Shown here piece by piece: positions 10,984 to 31,564 of a stretch of DNA of 32,386 bases. The translations under genes and the position numbers were made by a program. Source of the stretch: Acanthaster planci (lineage: Eukaryota > Echinodermata > Asteroidea > Valvatida > Acanthasteridae); the NCBI RefSeq assembly GCF_001949145.1, contig NW_019091423.1, positions 382,380-414,765 on the forward strand. Direction: 5' to 3'. The notes under the pieces were generated by a model. The model saw nothing but the letters and a program-made list of their open reading frames with translations, was not told the DNA's origin and did not search any database. Within the stretch, counting starts at the first letter, position 1. Every line of letters starts with the position of its first letter.

Positions 10984-12425
10984 ACGATATAGTAAACGGC
11001 CACGTATTTATTGCAGCCTTATCGCGCATGTGAATTTCTTAGAAAAAGCACTCAGCAGCAAACTGACAACCATTAGCATTAGCAACATTTCATTTTAAAC
11101 CTGGGCTACTGAAAAGAAATTTGGGCTAGTAATAAGACAGGAAAGTTGCACGTTCTCAATTTTCAGTGCTTGCGTTTACTGAGACATATACATCTCTGGA
11201 TAGCCAGCTACAATTTATATGGGCGGCCAAATTGCAGAAACCAACTTTTGGTTGGTTTTCGACTTTACCTCAAATTCGTTCAAAATTGACATTTGTCCCA
11301 TTCATTTCAAACTGAATTGTATTTTCGGTAGCGTGAGATTTTTAACACTTGGTGAATTTCTTTTACCTTTGTATCGACGTCCAACTATAGTTTAAGCCAC
11401 TTGTGTGAAAACACCGACCCTATACAGTATTTTGCGCAAAATGAGGCTTTGTAGACTTCGATCCACAGGTGATACTTTGCGGACTTTCTTATTTTGCCTA
11501 TTTTATTGTACTTGGTGTTTTGTAATGACCCAATTAAGCTGACACTTTTAATTGGCCTGTGTGAGATTACGTGGCTATTTCCCCACTCTCCACGCCATTA
11601 CCCAGGAGAGGTATCACATGAAGCTCATGTAGGGCCTAATGACAAATGAAGTTTGAACCTCGTGGATTTCTTCTTCCGAAAAAAAAAACCAAAGCACCTA
11701 AACAAAGTAGCAAACGACCGGAGGAAATTAATTATGCCACAAGGTAACAAACATTATATTGATTTAGAATGTTTGAAAAGTATAGCCACCTCGTTTCTTC
11801 CCTTTTAACTCTTGAGGTCGGAGAACAATATAGATTTGCTGAACAAACGCCTTCGTTTACTTTTAGGAAAGTTTATGTTCTAACCATTCAAAGCTTTGAA
11901 GTGTAGTGCGTGGGTACTTTAACGATTAATGTCTCTCTATTTATCCTACCATAATTGATCCACCCCTGAATGTCATACTTTATCCAGCCTTTCCGTTAAC
12001 GCTAGCGCTCTTCCATAATCATCTCTCATTGCAAGTGGCGCCATCACCATTATCCCCAAAAAAGTATAATTAGAAAAGTGATTCCAGTATTTGTGATAAT
12101 GATGTGTTTGTCTCTATGGTAACTGTAAGTCCAACATCCTGTTCTGTCGCTTCTGTCAAATATAGCTCTCTAGGGAGACACGCCACAAAGGTGACTTCTT
12201 CAGAACGGCATGCGGCATGAGTGTACGTCATTGTGGGAAATCTAAGGTTTCAAAGGCGCTCTCGAATTGTACTTAAACCACGACGCCATTCGCCGGAATC
12301 AGTGTCTTTTGAGAACAACTCGAATTAACAAAGACTAATTTGAGAGTCCTGGCTGTCAACTCTTCTACGTCAAAACACAGAGGCAAAATTGCTTTTACTG
12401 ATAATTTGTATATGCCTTTTCACAG
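10984..12425. other. Upstream flank of the tryptophan hydroxylase gene
   Basis: No coding exon is recognised. The first coding exon of TPH is directly preceded by a strong acceptor-like sequence (CCTTTTCACAG, ending 12425). A 5' UTR exon and the promoter therefore probably lie in this stretch or further upstream. No TATA box or other element can be assigned with confidence. Confidence 0.45.
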
Positions 12426-12433
12426 AGTTAACA

Positions 12434-15400
12434 ATGTCTGAAAAATCCAACGCATTACTCAACAGACGAGGCAGTGAAACTACATTACGGCAGCACAGCG
12501 CTGATGACGCCCTGGAATTGGTAGGTTCAGTATTTCATTCCCTATACTGATAACGACAGTGTCGGCATCATAAAAAATGCTGACCGTTCGTCTTTAGGAG
12601 ATTTTTAATGACACAAGTAAAGACATGACAATTCCTTCTGGATACATCATCGTGACATTAATGCTTTTCCGCCGAGAATATAAAAAACTGTTTCACAAAC
12701 ATTGATAATGTGGCGATTATCAAAGTTTATATTGGTGTGATAATTGCACTGACAGTAATGATGAGCATATGTCATAGCAATGACTGCAGTAATGACAATG
12801 ATGCAAATGATACAGGATCCCATAAGAAGTCATCGCCTTCGACCGAGATGATAATTGTTATTTTTTATTTATTTTCACTTCAAGGCAAAACGCGAAACTG
12901 AATATCAGACCAAGCTGCGACGTTCCCGTCTCGTCCGCAAAATGTCCTTCGAGCTTCTAACCAGAAAACCACTAGTCTTCTCGCTCAAGAACAACATTGG
13001 TGCACTTGCTCGAGCTTTAAAGACATTTAAGGTATGAATTTAAAAATCCCCCGACCGTGACATCAGTGTTTTTGACCAAACTTCAAACAAGTAGGCCTAC
13101 TAAAAAGATTATTTTATGTTAATTCAACGGGACGATGAGACCCAACAACGAAACATTAAACTAATATTCAGACTTTTCAATGACAAACCACGACACAAAT
13201 TTAAAAATTCCTCGGGATTAGGGGTACCTTGCAAATTTAAGTAGGCTATTATGACTGAATTTTTATTTTGATGCTTTGTATTCAAAACCTTACTCATTCA
13301 AACAAATCTTCTTAGGAGAATGAGATTCAGGTACTACACATTGAATCACGGCGTTCACAGCGCCGTAAGTCGGAACTAGAGGTATATGTGGATTGTGAAG
13401 GCGAACGGGGACTATTCACGGAACTTGTGAAGCAACTTCAGAGACAAATGAGCTATGTGCAAGAACCACTAGATCACATCAAGCAGGAGGAAAGCATAGG
13501 TAAGGGCTGCATCCCCACATCTGTTCACACTCGCCGCAAAAAAGGACTAAAACAAAAACAAAAACCGAAGAACTGAAATGCTGTTTTAAAATACTTTCAC
13601 GGATTCAAAAGACAGTTCTTTGCAATCAATGTTGGGACGCCCAATCAATGGGTTAAGCGTGCAGAAATACTTGTCTCCCTGATGGCGAAGAGCATTGAAA
13701 GTAGACAGCAAGCGACCTGTCAGGCATGTCAACTTGATTCAGTTATTAATTCACTGATCTCTCAATTTTAGAATACGCAGGCAATGTTGATGACAGCCCC
13801 TGGTTCCCCCGAAAAATAAGCGATTTGAACCGTTCAGCATGCCGTGTGTTGACGTACGGTGCGGACCTCGATGCAGATCATCCGGTAAGAAATTGAAAAG
13901 TACAAACCTGCAAAGAAAGCAGCGTCTTTTAAACTTTTGTCAAAAACCGATTAACACCGACTTTCTGAAATCGTGTGTCCATTCAAAACCGTCTTAGGAC
14001 AGAAATTCTGAGCCATCATTTAGCATGAGAGCCTAATTCTAATGAATATCACATAAGTACTGATTTATATATTATGGTTTGGTAGTGAGCGAAAGTGTTT
14101 TTGAACGAGCGACGAAAGTCTGTAGTATGTGTGGAGGACAATCTACCACTGTCTCCAATCGATAGGAGAAATCATTGTTCGTGGTAAAAGCCTTTGCCTA
14201 TTGGGCCCTAAATTGAATAACGAATCCCAAAATAATGGAATTTCCCAAAACGACCTAACCTTTTTCTCCAAACACATTCCACAGACGTAACCAAATTTTA
14301 AACAGTTATAAGTGACAAACTACAAGCAATCCTATGATTCTTTTAACCTAGGAGAGCCATTCTGTTTGAAAATTATTTTGATGGCTTGATCCGGCCACTG
14401 GTCTTTGGAATGTTGCATGTCATCAAACGGGCAAAACACGTGTAAAACGCTGATGTACGTCATTAATTAACATGGTGATGAGTTTCTCACATTTTCGTGC
14501 GAAAGAGAGATTAGCTTCCTGATTGCTGGGACCAAGAGCTTTTCTCTTTAATTGGCCTGATTTACGTCACATACTTCTTTTATATGCAAATTGCAACGGC
14601 CTGGTACATAACTCTTTTCAATCATCTGATTGTGTGGAAACGTACGCTTTTCTTCGTCTCTTTAAAGCGATGTTCATCGGGAACCAAGTTAATTAATGAA
14701 AGAAAAAATCGAACCCATTTGTTTTCAGTTTTGGATGATATGATACATGTTTCTGAACGACAAAATGCCTTTCCTGTCTAATTTACTCGCATGGCAAACA
14801 ATTGTGGTTATATACCCCGCTTTTTAGGTGTATATTTTTCACTAATTGTCACATTTTGCCAAACCAACGCTGTTGTTTTAAAACCCACATACATACGAGC
14901 GCAGAATCTAATGAGTATCCCTACTTTTACGTACCATTTACAACAATTTTGAAAAATATTTTTGCTGTACGAGTTACACTATGACCCACTTAAAAGGCCA
15001 TTGTTAACATTCTCCACGTGATGTATAATGGCGGTTAATGGATCATTAACGCATTTCCATTATGGCATCCACAAAACAAAAATCGCTTCTGACCTCATAA
15101 CCACGCTTGTGAAGAGCCGAAGCATTATGTAACGCGGCGAAGCATTCTTAAATACATCACCAGAACGCTCAGGTAATGAACCAAAACCGAAACCACTCAT
15201 GATTGCTACCACCGAGAAAATAAGTTTGGTTGTTTTCCCTTTGTGCGAAATAAGCGACTATTGAAATTAAGAAGTCCAAAACAAGCAAACGATTTGAAAC
15301 TTAATAATTTGCATGTAAATGAAAAAAAGGTTTTCTTGCAAAGTTCAAACTTAAGAAAATAGTTACATTATTCAGGGTGCCCGCCACATGCCTAACGAAT

Positions 15401-18400
15401 ACAAAATAATTCATAGACCCATAGACCTGCCATTTCAGATATCATTTATTCTTAAATTTGTACCAGGGATTTAAAGATAGCCTGTACCGAAAACGACGAA
15501 AAGTATTCGCCGATATCGCCTATCAGTATCGACAGTAAGTACTCAACACATATTTTATGATTCTTAAACTGTCATAAAGGACACTTTTACAGATAACTTT
15601 TCTGACATACTAGATTTGAATATTTGCCATCTTGTTCACCATCTTTTTCACCATCTTTTTCACCATTAAGTGGTCAGCCAATCCCTCGCGTAAAGTACAC
15701 TGAAGAGGAAACAAAAACATGGTAGGAAAATTACGATGTCGTTTGAGGTTTTTATGTTTTTGATTATACTTCAACAAGTTTCAAGAAGGTTTTACAGGAT
15801 TTTTAAATTTAATTTCTGTTTAAAAAGCAAATACTTATGTTGTGGATTTCTATCTCCCTTTTTATGACCACTTTTCCACTATCAGACTGTATCTCAAATG
15901 AATGTCCTATGTGTTTCTTATCCGAGAAATTAATTCCCGTATCTTCATGTATAACGCAAATTTGAAAGTAACGTTGAGACAAAATAAATAACGTCAACAG
16001 AAACTTTTTGTTAACTATAAGTTATATTTTTCAAGAGATCTTATGGATTATTAATCAATGCTCATCGACAGAAAGCTCAGGAGTAAGTATATGTGCCACT
16101 TCAAGAAAGCAACATGACATTTTTCATTTCTCCGACAACACTTTGCCCTTTTTCCTAGGGGACGCGTATTTTCTGAGTTGACGAGTCTCTATCCGTTGTA
16201 CGCATGCAAGGAATACTGCGAGAACTTACAGATTCTACGTGATAATTTTGGCTACAGGTAAACTAGAATTCGGTAAATTGGAGTACAATATTAAGTGGTT
16301 TTGCTTTGGTTCGATTATCTTCCATCTAACGGTTTTTCGTATTTTTGAGTTAAAACTGTTTTTTTTTTTCTACCAGACAATTTATTTGTTTTCTCTCAGA
16401 ATAAATAACGCTATTTTTAAAAATTCCTTTTCAGGGAGGACAACATACCTCAACTTGAAGATGTTTCTGTCTTCTTAAGAGGTGATAGTCTGAGCTATAC
16501 TTATCAAATTAGACTTTTTCAACTGATTTTCGTATGATCGCGAATCGTAATCTGACTGATAAAAAAAACAATGATATTGAAGAATCAATGTCGGTCATTT
16601 CAACGGCAGCAGCTTTGAGGCAAAAAGAAAAACCAGAAAGTTCCTACTTAAGATTTGATTATTATTTTATTTGTCCAGAACGCACGGGTTTTCAAATCAG
16701 GCCAGTGGCTGGTTATTTATCATCGCGTGACTTTTTGGCTGGACTGGCGTTTCGTGTGTTCCACTGCACGCAATACATACGTCATGCCTCAAATCCATTC
16801 TACACACCGGAACCGTAAGTTATCAACTCATGTGTTTTAGCAGAAGTTGTAAAAAGAGCCAAATATTAATTTTAAAAATTACGAAATTAGGAACCTACTG
16901 TGTTTTTGCCTGTAAAACCCCTTTAATGATCCGATTTCCTTTCACACGTAGCGATTGTTGCCACGAGTTATTTGGTCACGTGCCGATGCTTGCTGACAAA
17001 AGCTTTGCACAGTTTTCACAAGTAAGTTATTCAACAAAAAAAGTTCGTTTGGTTCGAATTTCATTTTTGTGAAAGGCGTCTAGTTTTTCCTGCAGGGATA
17101 TGCCGAAAAACCAATGAACAATAATCATATGTACAACAAAATCACAACCCACGCCAAAAAAAACAAACGCCCTGCCAATGAAAAGCAATAATGGGCATGG
17201 GAAATGAGGTTAAAGTATAGCTGCAATGAATTTTCCTTGGACACAAATCTTCTCAGTGCAACTTTGTGCTCTCCTTTAATGTGTGAAATTCTTTTGCACC
17301 AACATACGTTTTGAAATAGTGAAACAAAGTCGAAACTACGATTGCCTGATACACAAAGGTGCATTTCGAATGTTTGTAAACAAATTGATTGCAGTTACCC
17401 TTTAGGTCACTTATTGTTTTCATTTTGAAATTGGAATAAAGGATCCACTAAATTATTTTTCATAGAATAAAAACCTCCATTGTGTTCTTTTCAACATAAT
17501 TTAGTGCATTTACCATTCGTCCCCAGGAAATTGGCTTGGCATCACTTGGGGCTTCCGACGAGGACATTAACAAATTGGCATCGGTAGGCACCAATCCAAA
17601 GTCCACCAATATCACACCTTTGCAGTTATCAGTACCATAACTGGTTTTTTTTTATCAATTTGTCAATTAAATGACAATTTAGTCTCGAAAGTCAGACAAA
17701 AATGGTAAAACCCACCTAATAACGACCACCAGATAAATCAACCAAACCGTGCAAGAAACCAATACATGTATTACTTAAATATATGACCATGATAGAATTG
17801 TTTTTATAATTTTTATCATAGTGCTACTTCTTCACGATTGAGTTCGGTCTGTGTAAACAGCAAGGAAAACTCAAAGTTTATGGTGCTGGCTTGCTCTCAT
17901 CAAGTGGAGAACTTCAGGTAACACCATCCATTCTTTTGATAAATATTCTTTTGTGTAATGGACCTTTGTTGATGAATGCTGCATTTAGACTACCTACCAC
18001 TGGAGAGACCGTAAACAATTATCACCCATACCAACAAACTATTAGTCGGCTCGCATGCAACACGATATATCCATTTCATCAGAAGGCTCATGTGTTGTCA
18101 CCCTATTTAGAAAAATGTCGATTATCTAAAGTGAACTGTACGTTCTTTGGAAAAACTGATTTGATAGACACAGACATCGCACTTGTGACTTTGAATTTTT
18201 CCAACGTTTGCAAAACAAGAAGCACTCTCAACGATTAAGTATACCGTTTTACACGTTTTACAGGTGGCTCTATGCCCCAATCTTCGATATACCGCGCTAA
18301 TATTTTCACTTTTATGTTCGGCGGCGATTACAGATTTTCATTCAAAGTGAAAAACTCCTTTCAATTCACTTCAGTGGGGGATGTACCTTGTTCATTTGTA

Positions 18401-19769
18401 TACATATTCCTACATTTTATTCTTAATATTTGCATTTAACCAGTCAACTGTCGGTTTAATCTCAGTTTAATTCTTAGTAAACAATGTTTTAACATTACTG
18501 TTCGTGTATAACCGTGAACAGATTAATCATGCGGAACTTACCTATCAATGCTTCCAGATGGTATTTCAAATGCATGAATTTTCCAAACAAAATAATTTCC
18601 TACTGTGACCGAGGAAATGTAAGGAGTAAAAATCTAATTCCTAGGTTGCAAACGCGGTCTTCATTTGAAGAGATAGTGAAATGCGTGGTTCCAAATTTAG
18701 CCGCTCGCCAAACTTGCTTGTTGGTGGTGTATAAAGTCTCCAACTCAATACACTCATATTCCACAGCTAACTTACTCCTTCCATTTGGACTTGAGAGGTA
18801 CAGTGAATGACGGTGCTGACAGCTTGTCTCTGAGTGTGACTTAATATGCAAGTCCTGTATGTGAATAGAAAACAAAATAGATGTACACCCAGCCAAAGAG
18901 TTACGCAATGGCTTGGGCCAGGAGTAAACCTTCTATGTACATGTACATGCAGATGTACATGGCTAGCCAACTCTGGGCAATTGATCGAATCAACTCAAGG
19001 CTCAAACTTTTTGTTCTCTTGCACACGGGAGGGATGTGGTTTAAGTCAGAGAAAGACTCACAGGTGGAAATTGTTTGATTCGAATGGGCTCAACGCTCCT
19101 TGTCCTTGCCAACTGGAAACAATTAAATTCCGCGTTTCCATCCTTTCTTCCAAACTTAACTAATAATTATTCCTTTTGTTGACAATCACAGCATGCAATG
19201 TCCAGAAAAGCAAAGACCCTTCCTTTCTCTCCTGTAGCGGCGACCAAGCAGGAATGTCGCATCACTACATACCAAGATGCCTACTTTGTCTCTGAGAGCT
19301 TTGAAGAAGCCAAAGAAATGATCAGGTATCATATCCCTAACCCTAATATAACCGATTTGGAACCTATATTTGCAAAATGTTTATCAACTTACGGGCCTTT
19401 CACTCAATGTCTTCACCCCTTTAGTAAAATAGATGTCCCTATCAGGAAAAATACTGAGCCAGCTAAACTTTGTAATAACGAGATGAAATGATGAACAGTA
19501 CACCAAAATGAAGGTTGTTGCCTGTAGTTGTTTCTTTTAATATGCGGATGGATGTTTTTCTTAACTATAGAGACTATGCTAGCACGATCCGCCGGCCATT
19601 CTCTCTTCGCTACAATCCTTACACCCAGTCAGTGGAAATTCTGCAGTCAGCTGATCAGGTTAATAGTGTTATCGATGAGCTCAAAGATGATCTTAGCCTT
19701 CTTAGCAGCATCTTAGCAAAAGTGATTGTTTCTGCTGACACGGAAAGGAAAGGCGTGGAGTCGGACTAA
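12434..19769 (+). CDS. TPH: Tryptophan hydroxylase, complete, 14 coding exons, 495 aa
   Basis: Exons: 12434-12520, 12885-13031, 13316-13499, 13772-13884, 15467-15534, 15671-15721, 16159-16257, 16435-16481, 16679-16814, 16952-17021, 17527-17583, 17822-17917, 19192-19325, 19571-19769 (1488 nt, all introns GT-AG, phases match). The enzyme converts L-tryptophan to 5-hydroxytryptophan using tetrahydrobiopterin, O2 and non-haem Fe(II), the committed step to serotonin. Residues about 57-125 are the ACT-type regulatory domain ([18 protein letters not shown]); about 145-460 are catalytic; the end is the tetramerisation helix. Fe ligands are His315 and His320 (CHELFGHVP) and Glu360 ([10 protein letters not shown]). 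Phe356, four before that Glu, is the TPH-type residue where TH and PAH have Trp. RRGS (11-14) and RRKS (94-97) are PKA/CaMKII-like sites, the second matching the known TPH position. ATG 12434 has A at -3 and starts a TPH-like N-terminus; 495 aa is close to vertebrate TPH2. Confidence 0.95.
12885..13884 (+). other. TPH: TPH exons 2-4: regulatory ACT domain and start of the catalytic core
   Basis: Exons 12885-13031, 13316-13499 and 13772-13884 encode residues 30-177. They cover a basic linker, the ACT fold with its conserved [13 protein letters not shown] strand-turn (about 86-98), and then [18 protein letters not shown] leading to LDADHP, the entry to the catalytic domain. The first-exon tail (29 codons) carries only the RRGS site. 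Confidence 0.85.
13885..15466 (+). other. TPH: Large intron 4 of TPH
   Basis: A 1.6-kb intron, donor CCG|GTAAGA, acceptor AATTTGTACCAG. It contains only short open frames without domains and a small palindrome near 15032 (TTAATGGATCATTAA). No mobile element recognised. Confidence 0.6.
15467..17917 (+). other. TPH: TPH exons 5-12: iron-dependent catalytic core
   Basis: Eight short exons (47-136 nt) encode [96 protein letters not shown], the CHELFGHVP iron motif, [18 protein letters not shown] and the [10 protein letters not shown] Glu ligand. Phases run 0-2-2-2-1-2-0-0-0 through the block and agree at every junction. HGDPIP, THAC and HELLGHVP of the wider family are altered here. Confidence 0.9.
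15623..15670 (+). repeat. TPH: 12-bp tandem repeat forming a splice acceptor tract in TPH
   Basis: Three to four copies of a TTTTTCACCATC-type unit end directly at the acceptor of the 51-nt exon (CACCATTAAG|TGG). The repeat supplies the pyrimidine tract of this 3' splice site. Confidence 0.7.
17918..19191 (+). other. TPH: Large intron 12 of TPH
   Basis: A 1.27-kb intron, donor CTTCAG|GTAACA, acceptor TTGACAATCACAG. An open frame of over 100 codons runs from exon 12 into it, but its amino acids lose all family similarity at the donor, so it is read-through. A short ATGTACATGTACATG-type run lies at about 18936-18961. Confidence 0.6.
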
Positions 19770-22700
19770 CTATCACCTCATGTGGTTACATCAATTCAAT
19801 GTACTTTACAAAGATAGAACTGGAATTTTAAGTCAGGTTTTAGTTGACCAGCAGCAACCTCTTTCTTTAAATTAAAAAACTGGAAACTTTGTTTCATACA
19901 ATTTTCTCTTCACATAATTTGTGAAGTGTAGATATTGTGGAATTATTTTATTATGTGCAAATATATATGTGATTCATATCAAATGTTATAAAAACTTGTA
20001 ACTTTCATAAAGCTAAAATCGACATATTATTCAAGCACACAGGTTGGTTAAATTTCATCCATGCAAAATACTTATCCGTTAGAATAGCACAAATATAGAA
20101 ATAATTAGAATACAGTGTAATTTGTATATAAATGTTCTAGTACTGATGTAAAAGCATGAAAATCAACATGCAAGTATATATATATCTCAAAATAATCACA
20201 TTAGAAAGTTTCCAAGGTAACACTCTCTACACTGATATGCACAGTACATTCAGAAAATTATAACATCACTTTTTGTGCAGAGTGATTTTCAGATTAAACA
20301 GGAGGTTACAAACTGTTTTGTCCCAAATCCTCCAATTTCAATACGATTTTAGATATATCCTGGGGTTGGGGTTCAATACTTACACTGAAGATGATTTGGT
20401 ATTTTTCAGAAACTGTACTGTTTCAATATATATATACCATAGCCTATAGGTGTGAGTACACATTTTTCTGAGTAAAGTTGATGAAAGTAGCAAACTCAAT
20501 AAAACAATGGAAATCTTTGGATCGTAATTCTGCATACTGAAATGAACTAAAATTCTGCAAACTTTAAACTGTCTGTAGTCTGACTTGAACACTTGAATTT
20601 CTGATCCTGATATATTTTAACAATTTCAATCAAATGTTTGTTTACCTAAATTATAACCTATAAAAAGCAATCACTATAGTTGTTTAATTAATCAGAAATT
20701 ACCAGTACTTTTCCAAATGGAATAATTGAAAGAATATCAAGTCAGTCTTTAATGGTACTGTTCCAGATATGTACATAACAATTCTGGTTAAATCTGTGTA
20801 CATATGTAGTGCTTCAAGTACACTACATGTATCAGGCTAACCTGTCTAATGATTGTAGTTATACACAGAGGACCAGTCATGGCATTTAATGTAATCAAAT
20901 AGTCCGTGCACTAGACCGCGCCACACCTCATCAACATTCCACTTCCCCTATCCCACTATCCTTATACTTTTTCTGTCACATACTTCAAAGGAAGACTACA
21001 GTGGAATGAGGTACAAAAAGCTTAAATATCTGATGTCAATGAAAATACAGAGTAAATTCTGAATATTCACTAAATTTGGTTTACGACTGAGAAATAACAG
21101 TTACACATAAAGAAGGCATTGATGTAATCCGGCTATATCAGTGTCTCCACAGACGGTAACTATACAAGTACATATACACAATTCTAACACTAACAATTTT
21201 AACAGAAAATTCCCATTAAAGTGACTTGATTTTTCAGTGTAATGAAATACTGAGTATCATAAGATCAAAATAAAAACTAAACCAAAGGGATTTCCCCAAC
21301 TGACATCACATTTACAATGTGTCATCTCTTTGTCTTTTTTTGCCCCTGTGAGATTCAATACAAGAATACTATGTAGAGTTGTCAGTTAAATCCAACTTGC
21401 TTCTACACATATCACAACGTTGACATCATGTACAGAGGGATAACTCACCACTTGAATCAGTTCCTGTGAGGATCAGAGGTGGCATTAAACTTATCATTCT
21501 AATTCTTAATTAAGTTAAGCACTTAAATCAAACATGTGATTTGTGCATACTCAGGAAGGCCAACAGAAGCACCCCATATTTAACCACCTTGTGTTTAGAG
21601 AAATTATCTAAGGTTGATTATTTCATGTATTATGCTAACACCATCCCTAGGGGTCTTCCACCCTTCTTACTGTGATCTTTTGAATCAATTCATTCATAAA
21701 CGTCCGCCTACTTATATCTAAGTATGGTTAATCATTTACAAAATATTTATTTACACAGAGAGATGGTATGGATCGACAATAAAATAGTTCATTCAGTTTC
21801 CAAAGCTATTTACCTAAGGAGACCTTATTTAACAGCTTTAAATTAGCATTACATTACTTGATTCTTTTTACAATAACAAATCACATTCTGTAAATAATTT
21901 ATTCTGGCACCCTTTTGATTTTATGTTACTCAAAATTTAAATTAAACTTTGAAACCAAAACACCTAAACCTGATTCCAACAATGAAAAGTAAAAAATTCT
22001 CTGATTTGAAATTATTTTGTGGGAAATGTGTTAATGTTTTAAGGCCTTTTGTTATTGAAAATAAATATAAATATTTGGAAATTCTGTTTAACTTACCAAA
22101 ATAGCAGAATTTTGATGCAAAGTCTTAGAGACAATTTCTAGTAAACTGGTCAATAGCAAATATACAAACATGACTACTAAATATGTTCTGTATTCCATAA
22201 TAGCACATCTGTGTATACAAGGCTAAATTATTCTCTGGTATCTAGCATGATACGACAAAGGCAAAACTATATGTATTTAAAGCTGCTTGGATTTCTAAAA
22301 CAGGGCTTTGGTTCTGTACCCTACAGCCAGAATGAATTATGTTGTTTTTTCTTAGTTTCAGATTTATTTTCTACTATTTTTGCATGTCACTTTTTAAAAC
22401 CTGAGGTCTCACTTTTCTATGCAAAAATATAGACAAGCAGAATTTGAACAGACATCCAAATCTGAGAATCACAAGAAATATTAGGTACTTACCCTCTTCT
22501 TGAAGATTTAAAAAACTACAATTTTAAGCATCTAATGAGGTTTGACAGAGACCCCCCTCCCTGTCAAAACAATAATCTTCTTTAAAAGCATGCTTATAAT
22601 TAAAATCTCATCATACAATGTTTTTATATAACATCCCCAAAATAACCTAGATTTGGTTCTTATACTACGCACTATTCTTTCCTGAAGCAATCGTCTTTTC

Positions 22701-22829
22701 CTTAATCAATACCTTATTATGTTGAGTTTCACTGGTCCACAGACTGCACACTAAAGCCATTGACAGGACACCAATTTATGATAAAAATTCAGGAGTTGCA
22801 TAAATTATTCCACAAGGTTTTATCCAGCT
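19770..22829. other. AT-rich convergent 3' interval between TPH and the PTP receptor gene
   Basis: The two genes point at each other, and this 3 kb should hold both 3' UTRs. On the plus strand an AATAAA sits at 20498-20503. For the minus strand, TTTATT (AATAAA on that strand) occurs at 21898-21903 and 21746-21751, among others. No exon, repeat or RNA gene is recognised. Base composition is AT-rich with many short A/T runs, so no single polyadenylation site can be chosen. Confidence 0.5.

Positions 22830-31564
<8,735 letters not shown>

Noticed and set aside
17891-18238. 115-codon open frame after TPH exon 12
   Set aside because: Family similarity stops exactly at the GTAACA donor and resumes at 19192 in the right phase, so it is intron read-through.
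12434-19769. Tyrosine or phenylalanine hydroxylase instead of TPH
   Set aside because: Phe356 where TH and PAH have Trp, the PFYTPEP segment and the GELQHAMS region favour TPH.
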